Below are positions 1 through 12,376 of a DNA stretch of 64,000 nt, piece by piece (the stretch's first letter is position 1; every line of letters starts with the position of its first letter). The position numbers and the translations under genes were made by a program. Source of the stretch: Eutrigla gurnardus (lineage: Eukaryota > Chordata > Actinopteri > Perciformes > Triglidae); NCBI GenBank assembly GCA_963514095.1, contig OY741270.1:19566554-19630553 (forward strand). Direction: 5' to 3'. Under the pieces are notes generated by a model. That model searched no databases, had not been told where the DNA came from, and saw only the letters and a list, made by a program, of their open reading frames with translations.

Positions 1-395
1 TACATGAAATTACTTAAGGTGACGCGGAGGAAAACCTTTGTTTCTTTGCTCTTTCGGGGAGCACCATTTTTATTAGCCTTATTAGCCTTTACTACCCTAG
101 TTGCTTACATTGCACTATGGGGTAATTTAGATTTAGTATTTTACATTAAAACATCCTAAATATAGAACAGATGAACTACTACATATTGGGAATAAACAAT
201 TTCAAACAGAGGCCAGCTTTTGACATGATTTATCATGACTAGTCAAATTGCCCAACTCCATGATTGCATTGTATATCAGTAACTGGATTTCATGTCACTA
301 CAATTAAGTACATATTATATATTTGTACAACAATTGTGTGTAACTTGTTGAATCTGCTGCCAAACTCTCCTTTCCTCATTTCACTTTATTATATT

Positions 396-396
396 C

Positions 397-458
<62 letters not shown>

Positions 459-459
459 C
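396..459. repeat. (CAA)21 trinucleotide microsatellite
   Basis: About 64 bases of uninterrupted CAA. In one plus frame it reads as some twenty glutamines, but the surrounding frame has no other protein-like features, so I read it as a plain microsatellite rather than a polyglutamine coding tract. Lack of interruptions suggests it is length-polymorphic. Confidence 0.95.
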
Positions 460-1725
460 CTATGATAAGTATTTCAAGCCCACTTAGTTGTGCTGAATCA
501 ATACTGTCTACAGCGCACAGTTATTTGGGAAATATTGGCCCGGTGTTACATCACACCGTGAAACATGGCAAAGGCCTTGCCCATTTACTTTAACAAGATT
601 CTATCATCAGCATCTTGTTAGAAACTTGGCGAAGATGTGAACAAAAATAGACTTTTCGAAGCACCCCGTGGTCTTAATTGTTTTTTCTCTGTGTGTCGAA
701 CCAGTCAACAACAGAAAACCCCCAGAAAAAATCTGTGTTTTTTTTTAAACATGATTAAAAAATAATAATTCGCCTCAAAGTCAGGACAAAAAAGTCTAAT
801 GTTAAAATGAATAACTTGCTATGCAAATGAAGTAAAGTGATGGGGGCTTTTTATTTGAAGTTGAACCATTTGTTGTCAGCTTCAACTGTACTCTCTGTTT
901 TTTAAACCCAGCAAGGGACCTTTTACACATTTCAATGGGGAATTGGGCTTTGAATAATTCAACAGACTAATCCACCATCGCCGGTGCTTTGGTCTGTGTG
1001 GGCCTGCTGTTCGGGGCTACAGCCAGTTCCTAGTCAATATACAGAGATTGAAAGAGATGGGGAAAGAAAGAAACAGAGATACAGACAGAGGGCAGACAGA
1101 GGCAGGGGTTAAGGGAAAAAAGGTGAGGACGGGGGGCGCTACTTAATGTTAATTACAGTGTGCTTAATCCTGGAAGCCAACAATGATGTCATGAAGCACT
1201 GTGGCTAATGCTGTAAAACAACACCTGATGTTAGAGGGGGAAAAGAAAATGACACGTTGTGTATTAAACAGCAAAAGAGGTTGTTACATTGCAACTGAGA
1301 GCAAGGATACATAATAATATATACAAACAAGTACAAAACCAAGCATTTACACGAATGGTACGAATGTGGTCATACTTCCGACACATGGCTCCTTAGCGTG
1401 TGATAAAAGTAATTAATTGAAATGATGTATAAAAACGATATGTGCCTTTGATTGGCTTTGCATTCTGTATTCCTTTTAATGTAGTCTGCTTTATTGCTTT
1501 CCATTGCTTGATCATGTTGTTTCCATTTGTATATGTTGATCCTGTGCTGTGCTTTGATATCGGTGCTATCAACGAAATCTCTGAATGTCGATGTGACTGC
1601 CAGTGATGTTTTACATGTGCTTGTCTAATGAGTTATTGTATCAAAGATACCATCGGTGCTATGAAAGGCAACCGACGTGTGTTACATGTGGCGCCTCGTG
1701 GGAATGTCATCATTTCGGATGAAAA

Positions 1726-1740
1726 CCATTAGATGGCGCT
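1726..1740 (+). promoter_or_regulatory. CTCF-like core motif
   Basis: CCATTAGATGGCGCT matches the vertebrate CTCF core (CCASYAGRKGGCRSY) at all but one position, on the plus strand. Binding is inferred from the motif only. Confidence 0.4.
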
Positions 1741-2720
1741 GTGGCCTTCTGGGTATACGCAGGTTTAGAAGCGCTTCAGAGGAAATAACGTGAAACACAA
1801 CGTGAAGTTGCCGTTTTTGGAGGTTTACTTTTTTTAGGAATGGATAACGCTAACGGCGTTATTTCTGTCATAAATGTTTGAAAAGTATACACTTAACTGA
1901 TTTTATAGAAGCAAGAAATGCTATGTTAATGCTGATTAAGTTTTCTGATCTTTACAGATTTCATCCACATGTTCTGAGTAATTAGAGGATTTTATGGCTC
2001 ATAATTTCTGAAAGCATTGTAAGTTTCTTAATGGAGACATTTGTTGTTTTCATTCATGCTTGAGGATATGTAGCCTAATACCTGTGTGCATAACAGAAAT
2101 TATGTTTAGTTTTGTTGTGCAGTGCAGTTACGGATCCACACTTGCAGCTGAGTTTGCACCAAGATAGAACTGGTGAGTATATTGAAATATTGAAATATTG
2201 AAACCAAATGTTTTCACGTTTTATTGGCATTGACGATAAGCAAACAACATCTAAAGTGCTTGTTTTCTGAATGGCGTTCGGCTCAATCAGAGGTAGGTTT
2301 TCCTGGAACTGTAGCTGTTCCAAAAACACTTAAAGTAACGTGTCTAGACATCAATATGGCAGTGACCTTGTTGTTTCTTCCATTTTGAAGTGATTCTGTC
2401 TGAAGCACCAAGTTCATTTTGTAAGAATATTTTTTTCTTTTAACAATAAACAAACTCCAAATTAACTGAATGCTACTCTCCCTCTCCAGGAGAACTATCG
2501 TTTCAGGTCTGTCACATTTCAACTGCCAACACATGCATAATGGCTTGTGTGACGTTGTTGAAGGACCTTCTCAATGTGACTCATTTAGTGAAACTGCACT
2601 TTTTCTCTGCGGCCTTCTCACTGCCAGCTGTAAACACCAGGCTAGTCAGGCTATATTGTGACGGGTGGTTCATGGTTTGGGTTGCTGTGATCCTCGCCTG
2701 CAGGGGCCTGGGCTATGGAT

Positions 2721-2721
<1 letters not shown>

Positions 2722-2749
<28 letters not shown>
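2722..2749. repeat. (CA)14 microsatellite
   Basis: Uninterrupted CA dinucleotides, 28 bases, followed by an imperfect CA-rich tail. Several overlapping open frames of 60-84 codons here encode only Thr-His or Cys-Val repeats. Confidence 0.95.
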
Positions 2750-2756
<7 letters not shown>

Positions 2757-3413
2757 CGTCCTGAACACATTGAAAACACAGGAGACACAAGAGCAAACTG
2801 TCCTCGACAACAGTCAGACATCTTCCCACTCAAGCATGCAAATATGACCGTTCATGTAGACGCGGAGTCGGTGTTCCAGTCCATCACTGTGCATCATACA
2901 TGAGCTCACTGCACCTTAACATCTGCACCAGCTGAACAGAGAAACCTTCCCATTTAATGTAGGAGAGAGGGGAAGAGAGGGAGGAACGATACGGCAGCTC
3001 AAGTGTTTCTCGTTATAGTTGAAATTATGCAAAAGCACACCGAGTAGCATGAAAGATCAAAGATAAAGGCCATAGGGCATGCACATTAAGAGTTATAACG
3101 AGAGCCCTTAGCTGTACACTGTTTAATTATTGAAACCAGAAACATCTTAGATATTTTAAAGAGCCTCTAATAATGTAGTTTGAAAAGAAAAGACAAAAAC
3201 TGTGAGAGAAGAGAAAACACCTTAATTCTGCTGAATGGTGTGAGATGGTTTGTTCAGGCGATGGGATAACGTTCCACAAAAACAATTTCACTATTGCCAT
3301 GAGTTGCAAAGTTCAATCATTTCAAATACTAATAACTAGCGATTGTGATGAGAAGTCACAACACAACTGTCAATCCCACTGTCGGGAGGGCGGACGATGA
3401 CGATGCCAGCTGA

Positions 3414-3443
3414 TTTTTTTTTTTTTGGGGGGGGGGGGGGGGG
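3414..3443. repeat. T13-G17 homopolymer junction
   Basis: Thirteen T are followed directly by seventeen G. One of several long G/C runs in this window; the exact length may be affected by sequencing or assembly. Confidence 0.9.
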
Positions 3444-4529
3444 TTGATAAACTGCTGCATGCTATAAAACCCAAATTGATGTTCATCACATTAATCAGTA
3501 TTCCCTTTGTGGGTTTCTAATGGAGGATTGTTTTCTCCCTTTATTTTTTTATTTATTTATTTTCATTTAAATTACTTCCACTGCGGTTTAAAAAAAACCT
3601 CCAAACTAAGTATTCCAAGTGTTCCTAATTGTCGAAGAAAACATTTCAAAGTGCACACTGGGAGCAACAAAAATCTGTTAGAATTCTTGTAAATACCTCG
3701 GGGGTGCATAAGGGGCTGACGGCATGTCCAGGGCACGGCTCAAACTATAAGAAAGCGTCCGTGAGTTAAGTTCCGTGACATCCTCTCGGCAACCGCAGGG
3801 TCACTTCTTCGGTCCCCGGCTTTGAAAGCTGATAAGCATTTCATGCATTTTGGCCATTAAAAAAGAGCCAGCTTGAGGGGGGGGGGGGCAAACATTTCTG
3901 TGACCGAACGCGTTGGGAGGAAAAAGGGAGGCTAAGGGCCACATTAATCCATGTCAGCTGAGGCCAAATTATTTATCACCTTGTGCAAACAAACGGTGTC
4001 CTGGACAGCCTGTTGGAGGGGGGGTGGGGGTGGGTACGTGAGGTCCGCGAGGGCTGCCAGCGACGCTGCTAGCCTGACCCTCATCACTCTTCCTCTTATC
4101 TCTCCTCCTCGGGCCCTCTCCTCATTACTCCTCAGACACAGGCACCGGGCCCCGGTGGACCGTACACAGGGGTGCGTTGAAGAGGTCCCGTGTCTTCATT
4201 TCAATTCTGAGACTAGAAAGGTTTTTCCATTTAAAGCGTTCATCTACGCTCCACCGACCCCGCCTGGTGTGGAGGACCTCAGAGGGGAACCTACCAGGCA
4301 GTATTCGCACTTGTTCCCTTCGGTGTGTGTCTATGCTTTGTGTTTGTGTGTTTATGGGTAGCATGCAGGCTGTGGGGGTTGAGGAGGGGGGGAGGTTTGC
4401 ATCTGGACTCTGGGAAGCAGGCTGATCACCCTCTCTCACCCACAGCCTAGCCCAGCCGACTTGGAGTTTCAATCAATAACCGGTCCCTGTAGCTGCCCCG
4501 AGCAAGCTGTTTGAAAAGTCAGAGTAGCA

Positions 4530-4680
4530 TGAAATGGCCATTATTAAATTACTGAGACGGACACATTTAGAAGGCCATTGCATTAAGAGAGCAAGCTCTC
4601 CCAATTAGTGGATCAGCACATTAATAGCCCTGGATGAGAACACCATCTGATCAGAGATTAGATGCACACACACACAATCT
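4530..4680. promoter_or_regulatory. Candidate conserved non-coding block (homeodomain motifs)
   Basis: An AT-rich block of high complexity with clustered homeodomain-type cores: TTATTAAATTA near 4541, CCAATTAG near 4600 and ACATTAATAG near 4618. It has no simple repeats until a short CA run at its end. This composition is typical of vertebrate conserved non-coding enhancers, but conservation cannot be seen from one sequence, so the call is an inference. Confidence 0.3.
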
Positions 4681-7600
4681 ATTGACCTATTTTACCGGAG
4701 CCCCTGACGGTTACATACATTGCATTTGCAGAAGTGTAACACTAACTCAGCTCCTCTAACCAGAATAGATAGTTGAAGTGGATCCTTTTTTTCATGTGCG
4801 ATTCACCAAAGGCCCATCAACTTACTGCAATTGTTCTCCGCAGAGTGTGCTGATTCAAACCTCATCCGTTTTTCTTGTTGTAAAGCTGTATTACACGCAA
4901 GGAGAGAACGTTTTCCTCCTCTGCCTACCATTACTCTGAGTTTGTTTTTTCAGAGGGAAAAATAAGAGCTGCTTTGCTTTTTTTGCGAAAAAAAGAAACA
5001 GAAGCTTTTCTTGTTGTGACTCATTGAGTAATAGAGTCACTCCAAGCTCAGTGACCCGCTTTATATCCAATCATAAATGATAAAAAAACAAAAAGAAAAG
5101 AAAGAATTCAACATAAGGGAAAGTCAACGCTATCACTATGTGCATCTATTGGATTTGGTTCTTCATGATCTACTTAGAACCAACACATCTTCACTGTGTG
5201 CATTTTATACAAGTCTTCCTTGTATACATCATCAGGCTTGGCACATCATCGGGTCTTCAGAGCCCTGGGCATATTTTTAGTGCTTTTGTGAGTGATGTTT
5301 TTAATATGAATTATTTACCCCAGAGAGACGTGGCGTGGGGATGCCAGCGCTTGTTTTGAAAGAGCACCTTGTTTGCTCCTAATTTTACAGCCGGTCAGGC
5401 AGAAGTACAGCGGTCCAACCTGCAGGTCAGACTGACAGCTGGGAATAGCAACCCCTCCTCCCCGCTCTTTCAGTGCTGTTGCAGTGCCTGTGAGCACACA
5501 GACACACACACACACATGGAGGCCGAGCACATGTAGGCAAAGGTTATGGTTGTACCTGAACTGCAGGGATGCCAGGATCATTATTTCCCTCTCATTTCGG
5601 GGTCTTATCCACCTAAAGCCCACCACCGCTATCACATATCACCATCGACCACGCGACCCCTTCCCCACCTTTACACTGTGAAGTTTTCCTCTTCGTACTC
5701 CACCCCAAGGCAGGAATGTTTCCAAAAGGCCATAGTAACTGCGTGTGCGTGTGTGTATTGATTACACACTCCTATGTTCACCCACACAGACACAGGCGCA
5801 GCATCCAGTTTCACTTGTTAACCCTTGACCTTTCGGAAATGTGCACTACCCGGCATATCAGATATACTATGCTGATATATCGGCTTATAGTGATATATTT
5901 ATTTATTTATATGTATGTGTTATAGTGAACATTTGGTTCTTATTTTGTTGTTTATGGGAAGTTCAATTTGCTTCAACATGATGAACAGTATTTAGTCATT
6001 CTGCTGATGGATGTTCACACAATAAGTTACGACAGTTAATACATTCCACAGAGCTTGTTTTTTTTTTTTTTTAAACTGCATTATTTATTTGTTCGTGTAT
6101 CAGAATCCAGGCAGGCTGTACGACTTGAAAAACATCAAGGTAGCACATCACAGGCCCCAGAGGTCACCGGTGTTTTGACTAAAAAATAAATCTTGCTCTC
6201 GAATGTTACCCTCAAAAACTCCTAATGCTTGTCAGCCAAATTGGCCAAGCGAGGCAGAAATATATCTGCAGAGTGATGAAATATTGAGTCGGTTTCATTA
6301 TGAACTCACCCTTACCTCTATTACCTCCTGTGACTTGGCTGAGATATTGATGGGGTGAGATTCTTTTTTTATCCGCTTTCTGCTTGTCTGCATCTGGTTT
6401 TTCACAGAAAGGAGAAAAAAAAAGATTTGCAGTCTCTTTAACAGGCAGAAACTCAGCCCACGATTGGCTCTCTCTCTGCTTGTTTGCAGCGGGTTGAAAG
6501 CGCTAGTTACTAGCATGCTAACCTGTTTGGTTGGTTTTTGTCGAAAACCTCAACTGGCTAAAAGAAGCATGTTAAAATATTTTGGTGTCATGGCCCGACG
6601 GAACTGTAGAATGTGCCTGAATGTCTTATACTGATTCCATCCACCAGAAATCTGATTGGCAAACATCACCTTAAGGCCACAGGGGGGGGGGGCTGCTGCT
6701 GGTATCTCTGATGTCGGTATCTCTCGCGTTTCTCCCCTCTGTTTCCTCCCCAGCATCCTTCTCTGCTCATCGACAGCACACTCGCAAGAACAAACAACAG
6801 ATTAGATACCAAGCGAAAAAAGAAAAAAAAAAAAGAAAAAAAAAGCTGCCTGCTGCTGGCCCACATGGAAGTGGCCCAGATCTGGTGGTGAAGGGGAGGG
6901 AGCTGTGGAAGCCTGCTGCCGGGCCGAGGGCCAAGGTTTGATCCCCAGTCGACTGGCGTCCTTCCAGCCCAGAGGAACGAGTGTTCTGCTGCAGAGCAAA
7001 GCGTGAGCCTCACACACACCCCCCTCACACTCCCCCCCCACCATCCCCCCGAGGATGATAGATGCGCTGTCCGCTGCCTACAGCAGGGAGAACGCATTAG
7101 ACATCTGTATAATTGACTGAGAATGAGAGAAAAGACGGAGGGAAAGGATGGAAAGGGAGAGAGAGAAGCAGGGAGACAGATTGCGCGGGTGGGTGTTTGC
7201 ACTTGAGTGAGACGTCGGGCATGGAGTGTGTGTTTTTAGTTGCTTCCTCTGTGTGTAACCAAAAAAAGAAAAAAAAAAGAAAATGAGAGAAATTCCAGAG
7301 ACGGGAAGCGTTGAGAGGGAGGGAGGACGAGAGAGGGAGGAACAGAGTGGCAGAAATTTAGAGGGGGAGGTAGGGGAGCTGGCACAGATGAGGCTGGCTC
7401 TCACTCAACAGGACATCCTTTCACACACATTACACATGTCCTCTCCAATCCTCTCACAGAACCAGCGCTGGGGCTACTCCGTGGAAAAACAGGCCTACAC
7501 TTGTGATGAACTACCGGTATTTCACGGTGGCGCGGGCACAGCCCCGGCTATTAATGCGATCCAAAGTCTCTCGGCAACAGAATGATTTCCGAGGGTTTAA

Positions 7601-7984
7601 CATTAGGGCTTACCCTCACAATAGGGCAAGGGGTTGGCATATGATCGAAGGGGGTAATCTCATCGGGAAGAAAGGACCAGCGTTTCTGAGCAGGGACAAG
7701 AAAGAGTTTCTCCATCCTTTTGTCTGGAATATAAGCGCCTCCGAAGAGATGTGTAAGAGGGGCCAACGTGCCACTGACGGAACAACACCAAATGTGTTCA
7801 AGAACCATTTTTGTCGAATCCCCCATCACGTCTGAAGGTTATACCAAATGGGCCAATTCAAGGAAACATGCTCCTAAGTGCTGGCCGGCGTCCACATATC
7901 AAAGCTACCCGGCGAAAAAGAAAAAAAGCGAGAGTGAAAACTGGTGCACACAACTTTCCAGGGAAAATAACACAATTATAAGAG
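4681..7984. other. Intergenic sequence with purine-rich stretches, no gene seen
   Basis: No supported gene. A minus-strand frame of 178 codons (6666-7202) arises from purine-rich and G-rich sequence and reads as Ser/Pro/Phe low complexity. A T15 run lies at 6058-6072. Two purine-rich tracts, about 7120-7180 and 7261-7380, are mostly A and G with long uninterrupted purine runs. The interval 7490-7840 is of mixed composition and holds 60-110 codon frames on both strands without recognisable domains. Confidence 0.55.
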
Positions 7985-8170
7985 TACACAGACTCCTTCA
8001 TTATTAATGGAGTTGCTTTTCAACTGCCTGACTGAAAAGACCTCTCAATAATTTATCACCACGGAGACGTATGTCAAGTCAGTGTGCTTGGACACTTCAT
8101 GAATATCAAATAAATATGCAAAACAAAAGGGGTATACATCATTAAGCACACTTTAGAAGTGCTTTACTGA
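7985..8170. promoter_or_regulatory. Candidate conserved non-coding block
   Basis: High-complexity AT-rich block with TTATTAATGG at 8001, an AATAATTTATC motif near 8047, the string ATATCAAATAAATATGC near 8103 and CATTAAGC near 8139. Clustered TAAT/ATTA cores without low-complexity sequence resemble developmental enhancers. There is no proof of conservation from this window alone. Confidence 0.3.
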
Positions 8171-8334
8171 GGTTTGTAACAAATCGGGGGATCCTTGATT
8201 GTTCTCCTGCTCCACGGCATCAATCACAAGCCTCCAATTTCACGTGGCTTCGGATGGAAATTCTTTATGAAACCCCCCCCCGTACCACAATGACTGCGCC
8301 ATAATGACCAGTTTGACGGGAACAGGGAGGAAGG

Positions 8335-8475
8335 GGAGGAACCTAACTGTTAGATGATGCTTTAATGACGACCCTTGATCAGTTATTAACGAGATGTTTC
8401 TCATTAGTTAATTGAATAACTTACAAAACGGAGTTCCGTGCTCCTCGTGACTTTGGATTTATTCAAAGCATTAGT
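8335..8475. promoter_or_regulatory. Candidate conserved non-coding block
   Basis: Contains TTTAATGAC, TTATTAACGAG and CATTAGTTAATTGAATAAC in about 100 bases, a dense cluster of homeodomain cores in otherwise complex sequence. It starts about 165 bases after the preceding block, so the two may form one enhancer-like region. Confidence 0.3.
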
Positions 8476-9636
8476 TGATGATGAACTGGAGATGAGGGAG
8501 CCGAGTGATACGCTGGCTTTATCACTGCTAACAGCCTGATGAGACGTATAGGAAGCAATGGGAATTGGACCGGGAGGCTCCAGGACTGACGGTATCAGTC
8601 GTTAGCATGGTTATTTGTGAATACGTGTACTGTACAGAGTACAGTATTCATTATTAAGTACTGCTATAGTTTAATAGGTCTCATGATGAAGGTTAAAATG
8701 ATGGTTTTAAACTTAGCAGCCGATTGGTGTCACATGCTAATAGTAAGCATACAGTTAAAATGTAATAATGCTGATATAATGGGAAATACATGATAAATGC
8801 ACAAACACAATATACATTTTAATATCAAGATTGCACGTTTATCTACACTATCGTAGTTTTATACTGCTCTATAAACACTGTTTTAATTCTATAATCATTA
8901 ACATTTAAAGCTGCAGTTTTCACGTTTATGTTTACAATGGATCAAAACACACCATGCAACGTAAAAGGAGTCACTTGTAAGACTGAGAGTTAGCATCCCG
9001 CTCTGCCGTTCCCCCAGCTGTTAGAGCATCTTTTGGCTTTTATGGGCCGCGACTTTACGGTTTTTCGATTCCGTCTCACTCATGTCGGGTTCGGACTCAT
9101 TTTCCGGACGCAGCAGGCAGCTGTTTAACACAACAAAGCTCAGGTGAACAGAATGTGCTGCCTGATCAAGTAACAAAGTTTGTGACGTGATGGTGAAAAA
9201 ACTAAAAACTAAAAGGAGAGTACATATTGAATTAAAGGTTGAGTAGGTGATTCTACTAAGAAACACTTTCTGTTATATGACTTGAAATCCTTGTAACATA
9301 CCGATAGCAATGAATGAATTAAATGCTCTGACATAAAAAAAAATTAATGTCATCTGTGGCTGTGGCAGGACTGTAAAAACCTCTGTCCAATCAACAAAGT
9401 CGGGCCGGAGAACATAATTGGACGGCCTGCTTGTCTGTCAAATGTGACTTCCTGATTGTGTGCACCTTGCCGATCTCGAGCACTCATTGGTGTTCTGGGC
9501 TTTGCGGCTTTAGACGGAGGTCTGAACAAAGGGGGCGGGGCTTTTAAGGTTCAATAGTTTCAAAGTCAAAATCTCTGTGGTTTTTCCAAACGACCTACTC
9601 TGCCTTCAATCTACCTTCTGATAATATGTTGATTTT

Positions 9637-9648
9637 GTGTCGTACAGC
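9637..9648. repeat. SINE target-site duplication, left copy
   Basis: GTGTCGTACAGC, a perfect 12-base match to the copy at 9861-9872. It marks the SINE insertion point. Confidence 0.9.
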
Positions 9649-9860
9649 GGGCTGCACGGTGGTGTAGTGGGTAGCACTGTCACCTCACAGCGAGAGGGTC
9701 CTGGGTTCGATTCCCTACATGTCGGCATCCTGCGATGGACTGTCAACCTGTCCAGGGTGTACCCTGCCTTCACCCAATGACAGCTGGGATCGGCTCCAGC
9801 CCCCCCACGACCCTGAATACAGCATAAGCGGTAGACGATGGATGGATGGATGGATGGATG
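9649..9860 (+). mobile_element. tRNA-derived SINE with L2-type tail (Mermaid/DANA-like)
   Basis: A full-ended but internally shortened SINE of 212 bases. The head carries both RNA polymerase III promoter boxes: box A TGGTGTAGTGG at 9660-9670 and box B GGTTCGATTCC at 9704-9714. The body (about 9740-9836) has the CCAGGGTGTACCC and CAGCTGGGATCGGCTCCAGC motifs shared with the 3' ends of teleost L2/Maui-type LINEs, which would supply the enzymes for copying. The tail is (GATG)n at 9837-9860. Compared with the longer teleost elements I recall, the stretch right after box B (the GTTTGCATGTTCTCCC-type section) is missing. Perfect 12-bp duplications flank it. The family name is from memory; that it is a tRNA-derived SINE is clear from the sequence. 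Confidence 0.9.
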
Positions 9861-9872
9861 GTGTCGTACAGC
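9861..9872. repeat. SINE target-site duplication, right copy
   Basis: Perfect copy of the 12 bases at 9637-9648, directly after the GATG tail. No mismatch has accumulated, which suggests a fairly recent insertion. Confidence 0.9.
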
Positions 9873-10828
9873 TTGTTGTGCTGCCCCTAAGTGGTCAAAC
9901 ATATATAAAATGTAATAAAACCAGTTTAAAATCAAATTGCTGTACATAGTATCCTGCTTTATGATTACAACGACTTCAATCATTCAATGCCACACTGTGT
10001 CATGAAAGCAAAGAGTGCTCTGCAGCAATGATAAGACAGCTTTATGAATTCCACAACAGAAGTCTGAATGCTGTTAATAAGCAGGTTTTATGCCGGTTCG
10101 GTAGTCTGACAGCATGCTGTGGAGCAGCCATAGCTGCCATGTTGCCTTTCCCCTAAATGCCACGCCGAAGACTGGCGCTCCCAGAAGACCGCTACCACTC
10201 ATTCGGTTTGCTGCTTGATTTGGTCCTCACACAGTTGTGCATAACACGCCACACATATCTCCCTCTCTTCCTCCTTTGCACTCCTGAATGCCAATGGCAG
10301 CACGTTGGACACAGTGATACCCCCATGACTTCCATTAACGCTCCGCATTTCACCAAAGGAACGGAGGCTCTCTAGTTTCGGAAAAAAACGAATCTATTTT
10401 CATTTCCTCTCCATTTGGGTGAAAACGCTTCATCCGTGGCCTGGTTTGCCATCACTGGGAGAATAGCATTTGAACATAACATGCAAAGCAACGCCCTGTG
10501 TTGTGCATGCATTTCCATGTGTATCTGTTTATTCCCTGTCGATGGAATTCATGTTTATAGATGCGCAACACATCCTGTTAGCTTAGACGGGTCAGAGTTG
10601 AGGGTTACTGCGTGTGTGTGTGTATTTGCCTATGAGACTGTGTGTGCATGTTTATCAGGGAATTGGAGACGCGGGACTATTTGGGGGGTCTCGAAGCAAG
10701 CAGGTGAGAGTCACGCTGGGTGTTTTCTCAGTTCAGTGCTAATGGAGTTCAATCCAGATCTCTCCTCGACCCCTAATTCCCAGTGCCAAATCAGTATGGG
10801 CTTGCTAATTTTGGCTTTATACTCTCTC

Positions 10829-10832
<4 letters not shown>

Positions 10833-10877
<45 letters not shown>
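10833..10877. repeat. Compound (TG)16-(GA)n microsatellite
   Basis: TG dinucleotides from 10833 to 10864 pass directly into GA up to about 10877. The same TG-to-GA switch recurs near 14149-14186. Confidence 0.95.
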
Positions 10878-12274
10878 AAATATACTGTACATAAATCATA
10901 AATATGTGCGTTTTTATTAGCCAGTTTAACGACCAGTGGTTAGGAAACAGAGAGGATACAGAGGGATTTCCATGAAAATCACAACACGCCTTCCTTTCTT
11001 TCAGGCTCAATCAGTGATGATTTAGTGAATGACAAAAAATATTTACTGACAGCCTTTTTTCATGATGTAAAAAAGAATAAAAATAAAGAAAAAAGACAAA
11101 AAAAACTGACAACAAATTAATAAAAAGTAAATATTGAAAAATAATGTGATTGTTAATGACAATATCTCCCCCTGGTAACAGTATCACAAGAATTTATGTA
11201 TTTGTATTTCTGTATTTTGGTAACTTCCACTCATGTGTCTGAGTGTTTTACTGTATTTGTCCAGCATCTAATGTTAAGTGTCTTTGAGTACCCCAAAAAG
11301 CACTAGCATAAGCCCTAGCATAAATCCTATGAATTATTATTATTATTAATCGTAACCCCAGTGTCATGATACGTATCGCCTGATTCTAATATACAGCTTA
11401 CACGTTCCTTATGGGAATCATATCTGTGGCGGCCTCTATCAGCCCGTCTTCACCAAAAGTGAGAGTGCTGACGTAGTAAAACATTTGCCTTCTTTATTAT
11501 GAATGAGGATGTGAAAAGGACATTGTGAGTGATCTCACGTCAGCACTTCCCCTGTGAAACCCAATACTCCACTTGATAAATGTCGGTCATTGTCTCTTCA
11601 TGCAAGTGCGCTACATAAGCTCACCCTCTTTTGAGAGCGCTGGGGGTTTTTTTCGCCATTCGTTTCACGACGTGCGGGGTGAAGAATCAGCGCCTCGGAA
11701 AAAAAAGCTTGCTCAGCACAGTGTGGAACAGGAGAACCTCGTCACCAAAATAGGATTTGCATCATCTGGGAGGTACGAGCATGGGCCGTGAAAAATGCCC
11801 CACATGGGCCCCGTGTAGCAGCATCTCACTTTCATCCCCTCCTCTGCTCTCTCTGCCCTTTCCCTCTCTTTGCCCCCCCCTCTTCTGTTACCGTTCAACC
11901 ACAAACAGAGCAGCCACTTCATACATCATCTGCTGCCGCGGAACCCAGAGGTGCTCCGTTCTCCGCGTTGAAGCTAAGAGATCTCCGCTTCCTCTTGAAT
12001 GTGCAGAAATGGATCGCTATATTAATGTCCTGTCCTTGGGAACCGATCCACATGATCTACAGCCTTTCGGGGGTCTCCTCAACGCGAGGAGAAACTCCTG
12101 TACACCTGGCGGGGAAAGAAGAAGAATGTAACAGCGCTATGATGTTATCATTTCTCACCTTCTCTCTCACTTATTCTGTCAGTAGGTCCACGGTGAAGTG
12201 GGGTGTATTGATCCATTTGCCTATTCTTTTCCCCGTTTCCCTCTCTTCCTCTCAGTCCATCGCAACCTCTCTCC

Positions 12275-12376
<102 letters not shown>

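Larger units (their letters stand above)
1..4529. other. Intergenic AT-rich sequence, no gene seen
   Basis: No open frame here looks like a real protein. The longest (136 codons near 3951) crosses a G-rich run, and a 109-codon frame at 264-593 exists only because of a CAA repeat. The stretch holds (CAA)21, (CA)14, a T13G17 junction at 3414-3443, a G12 run at 3877-3888, a CTCF-like motif at 1726-1740 and a short perfect hairpin at 1844-1862 (7-bp stem, 5-nt loop). An octamer motif ATGCAAAT lies at 821-828. The rest appears unique. Confidence 0.6.
8904..9935. mobile_element. Probable older interspersed repeat interrupted by a SINE
   Basis: Sequence character changes near 8904, where it begins TTTAAAGCTGCAG, and again shortly after 9920. 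Just past the SINE the text CTGCCCCTAAGTGGTCAAA (about 9880-9898) resembles tails I associate with teleost DNA-transposon-derived repeats, but I cannot name the family. Its outer ends, TTTAAAGCTG and the complement of CAGTTTAAA, match only loosely. The SINE at 9649-9860 lies inside it. Boundaries are uncertain, and the call rests on composition and resemblance rather than on a second copy in this window. Confidence 0.3.

Noticed and set aside
264..593. Polyglutamine protein
   Set aside because: Glutamines come only from an uninterrupted CAA microsatellite; the flanking residues look random.
6666..7202. 178-codon minus-strand frame
   Set aside because: Crosses G-rich and A-rich homopolymers giving poly-Pro and poly-Phe; no protein-like core.
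9649..9720. tRNA gene
   Set aside because: Box A and box B are present, but the sequence continues into an L2-type tail with target duplications, so it is the head of a SINE.
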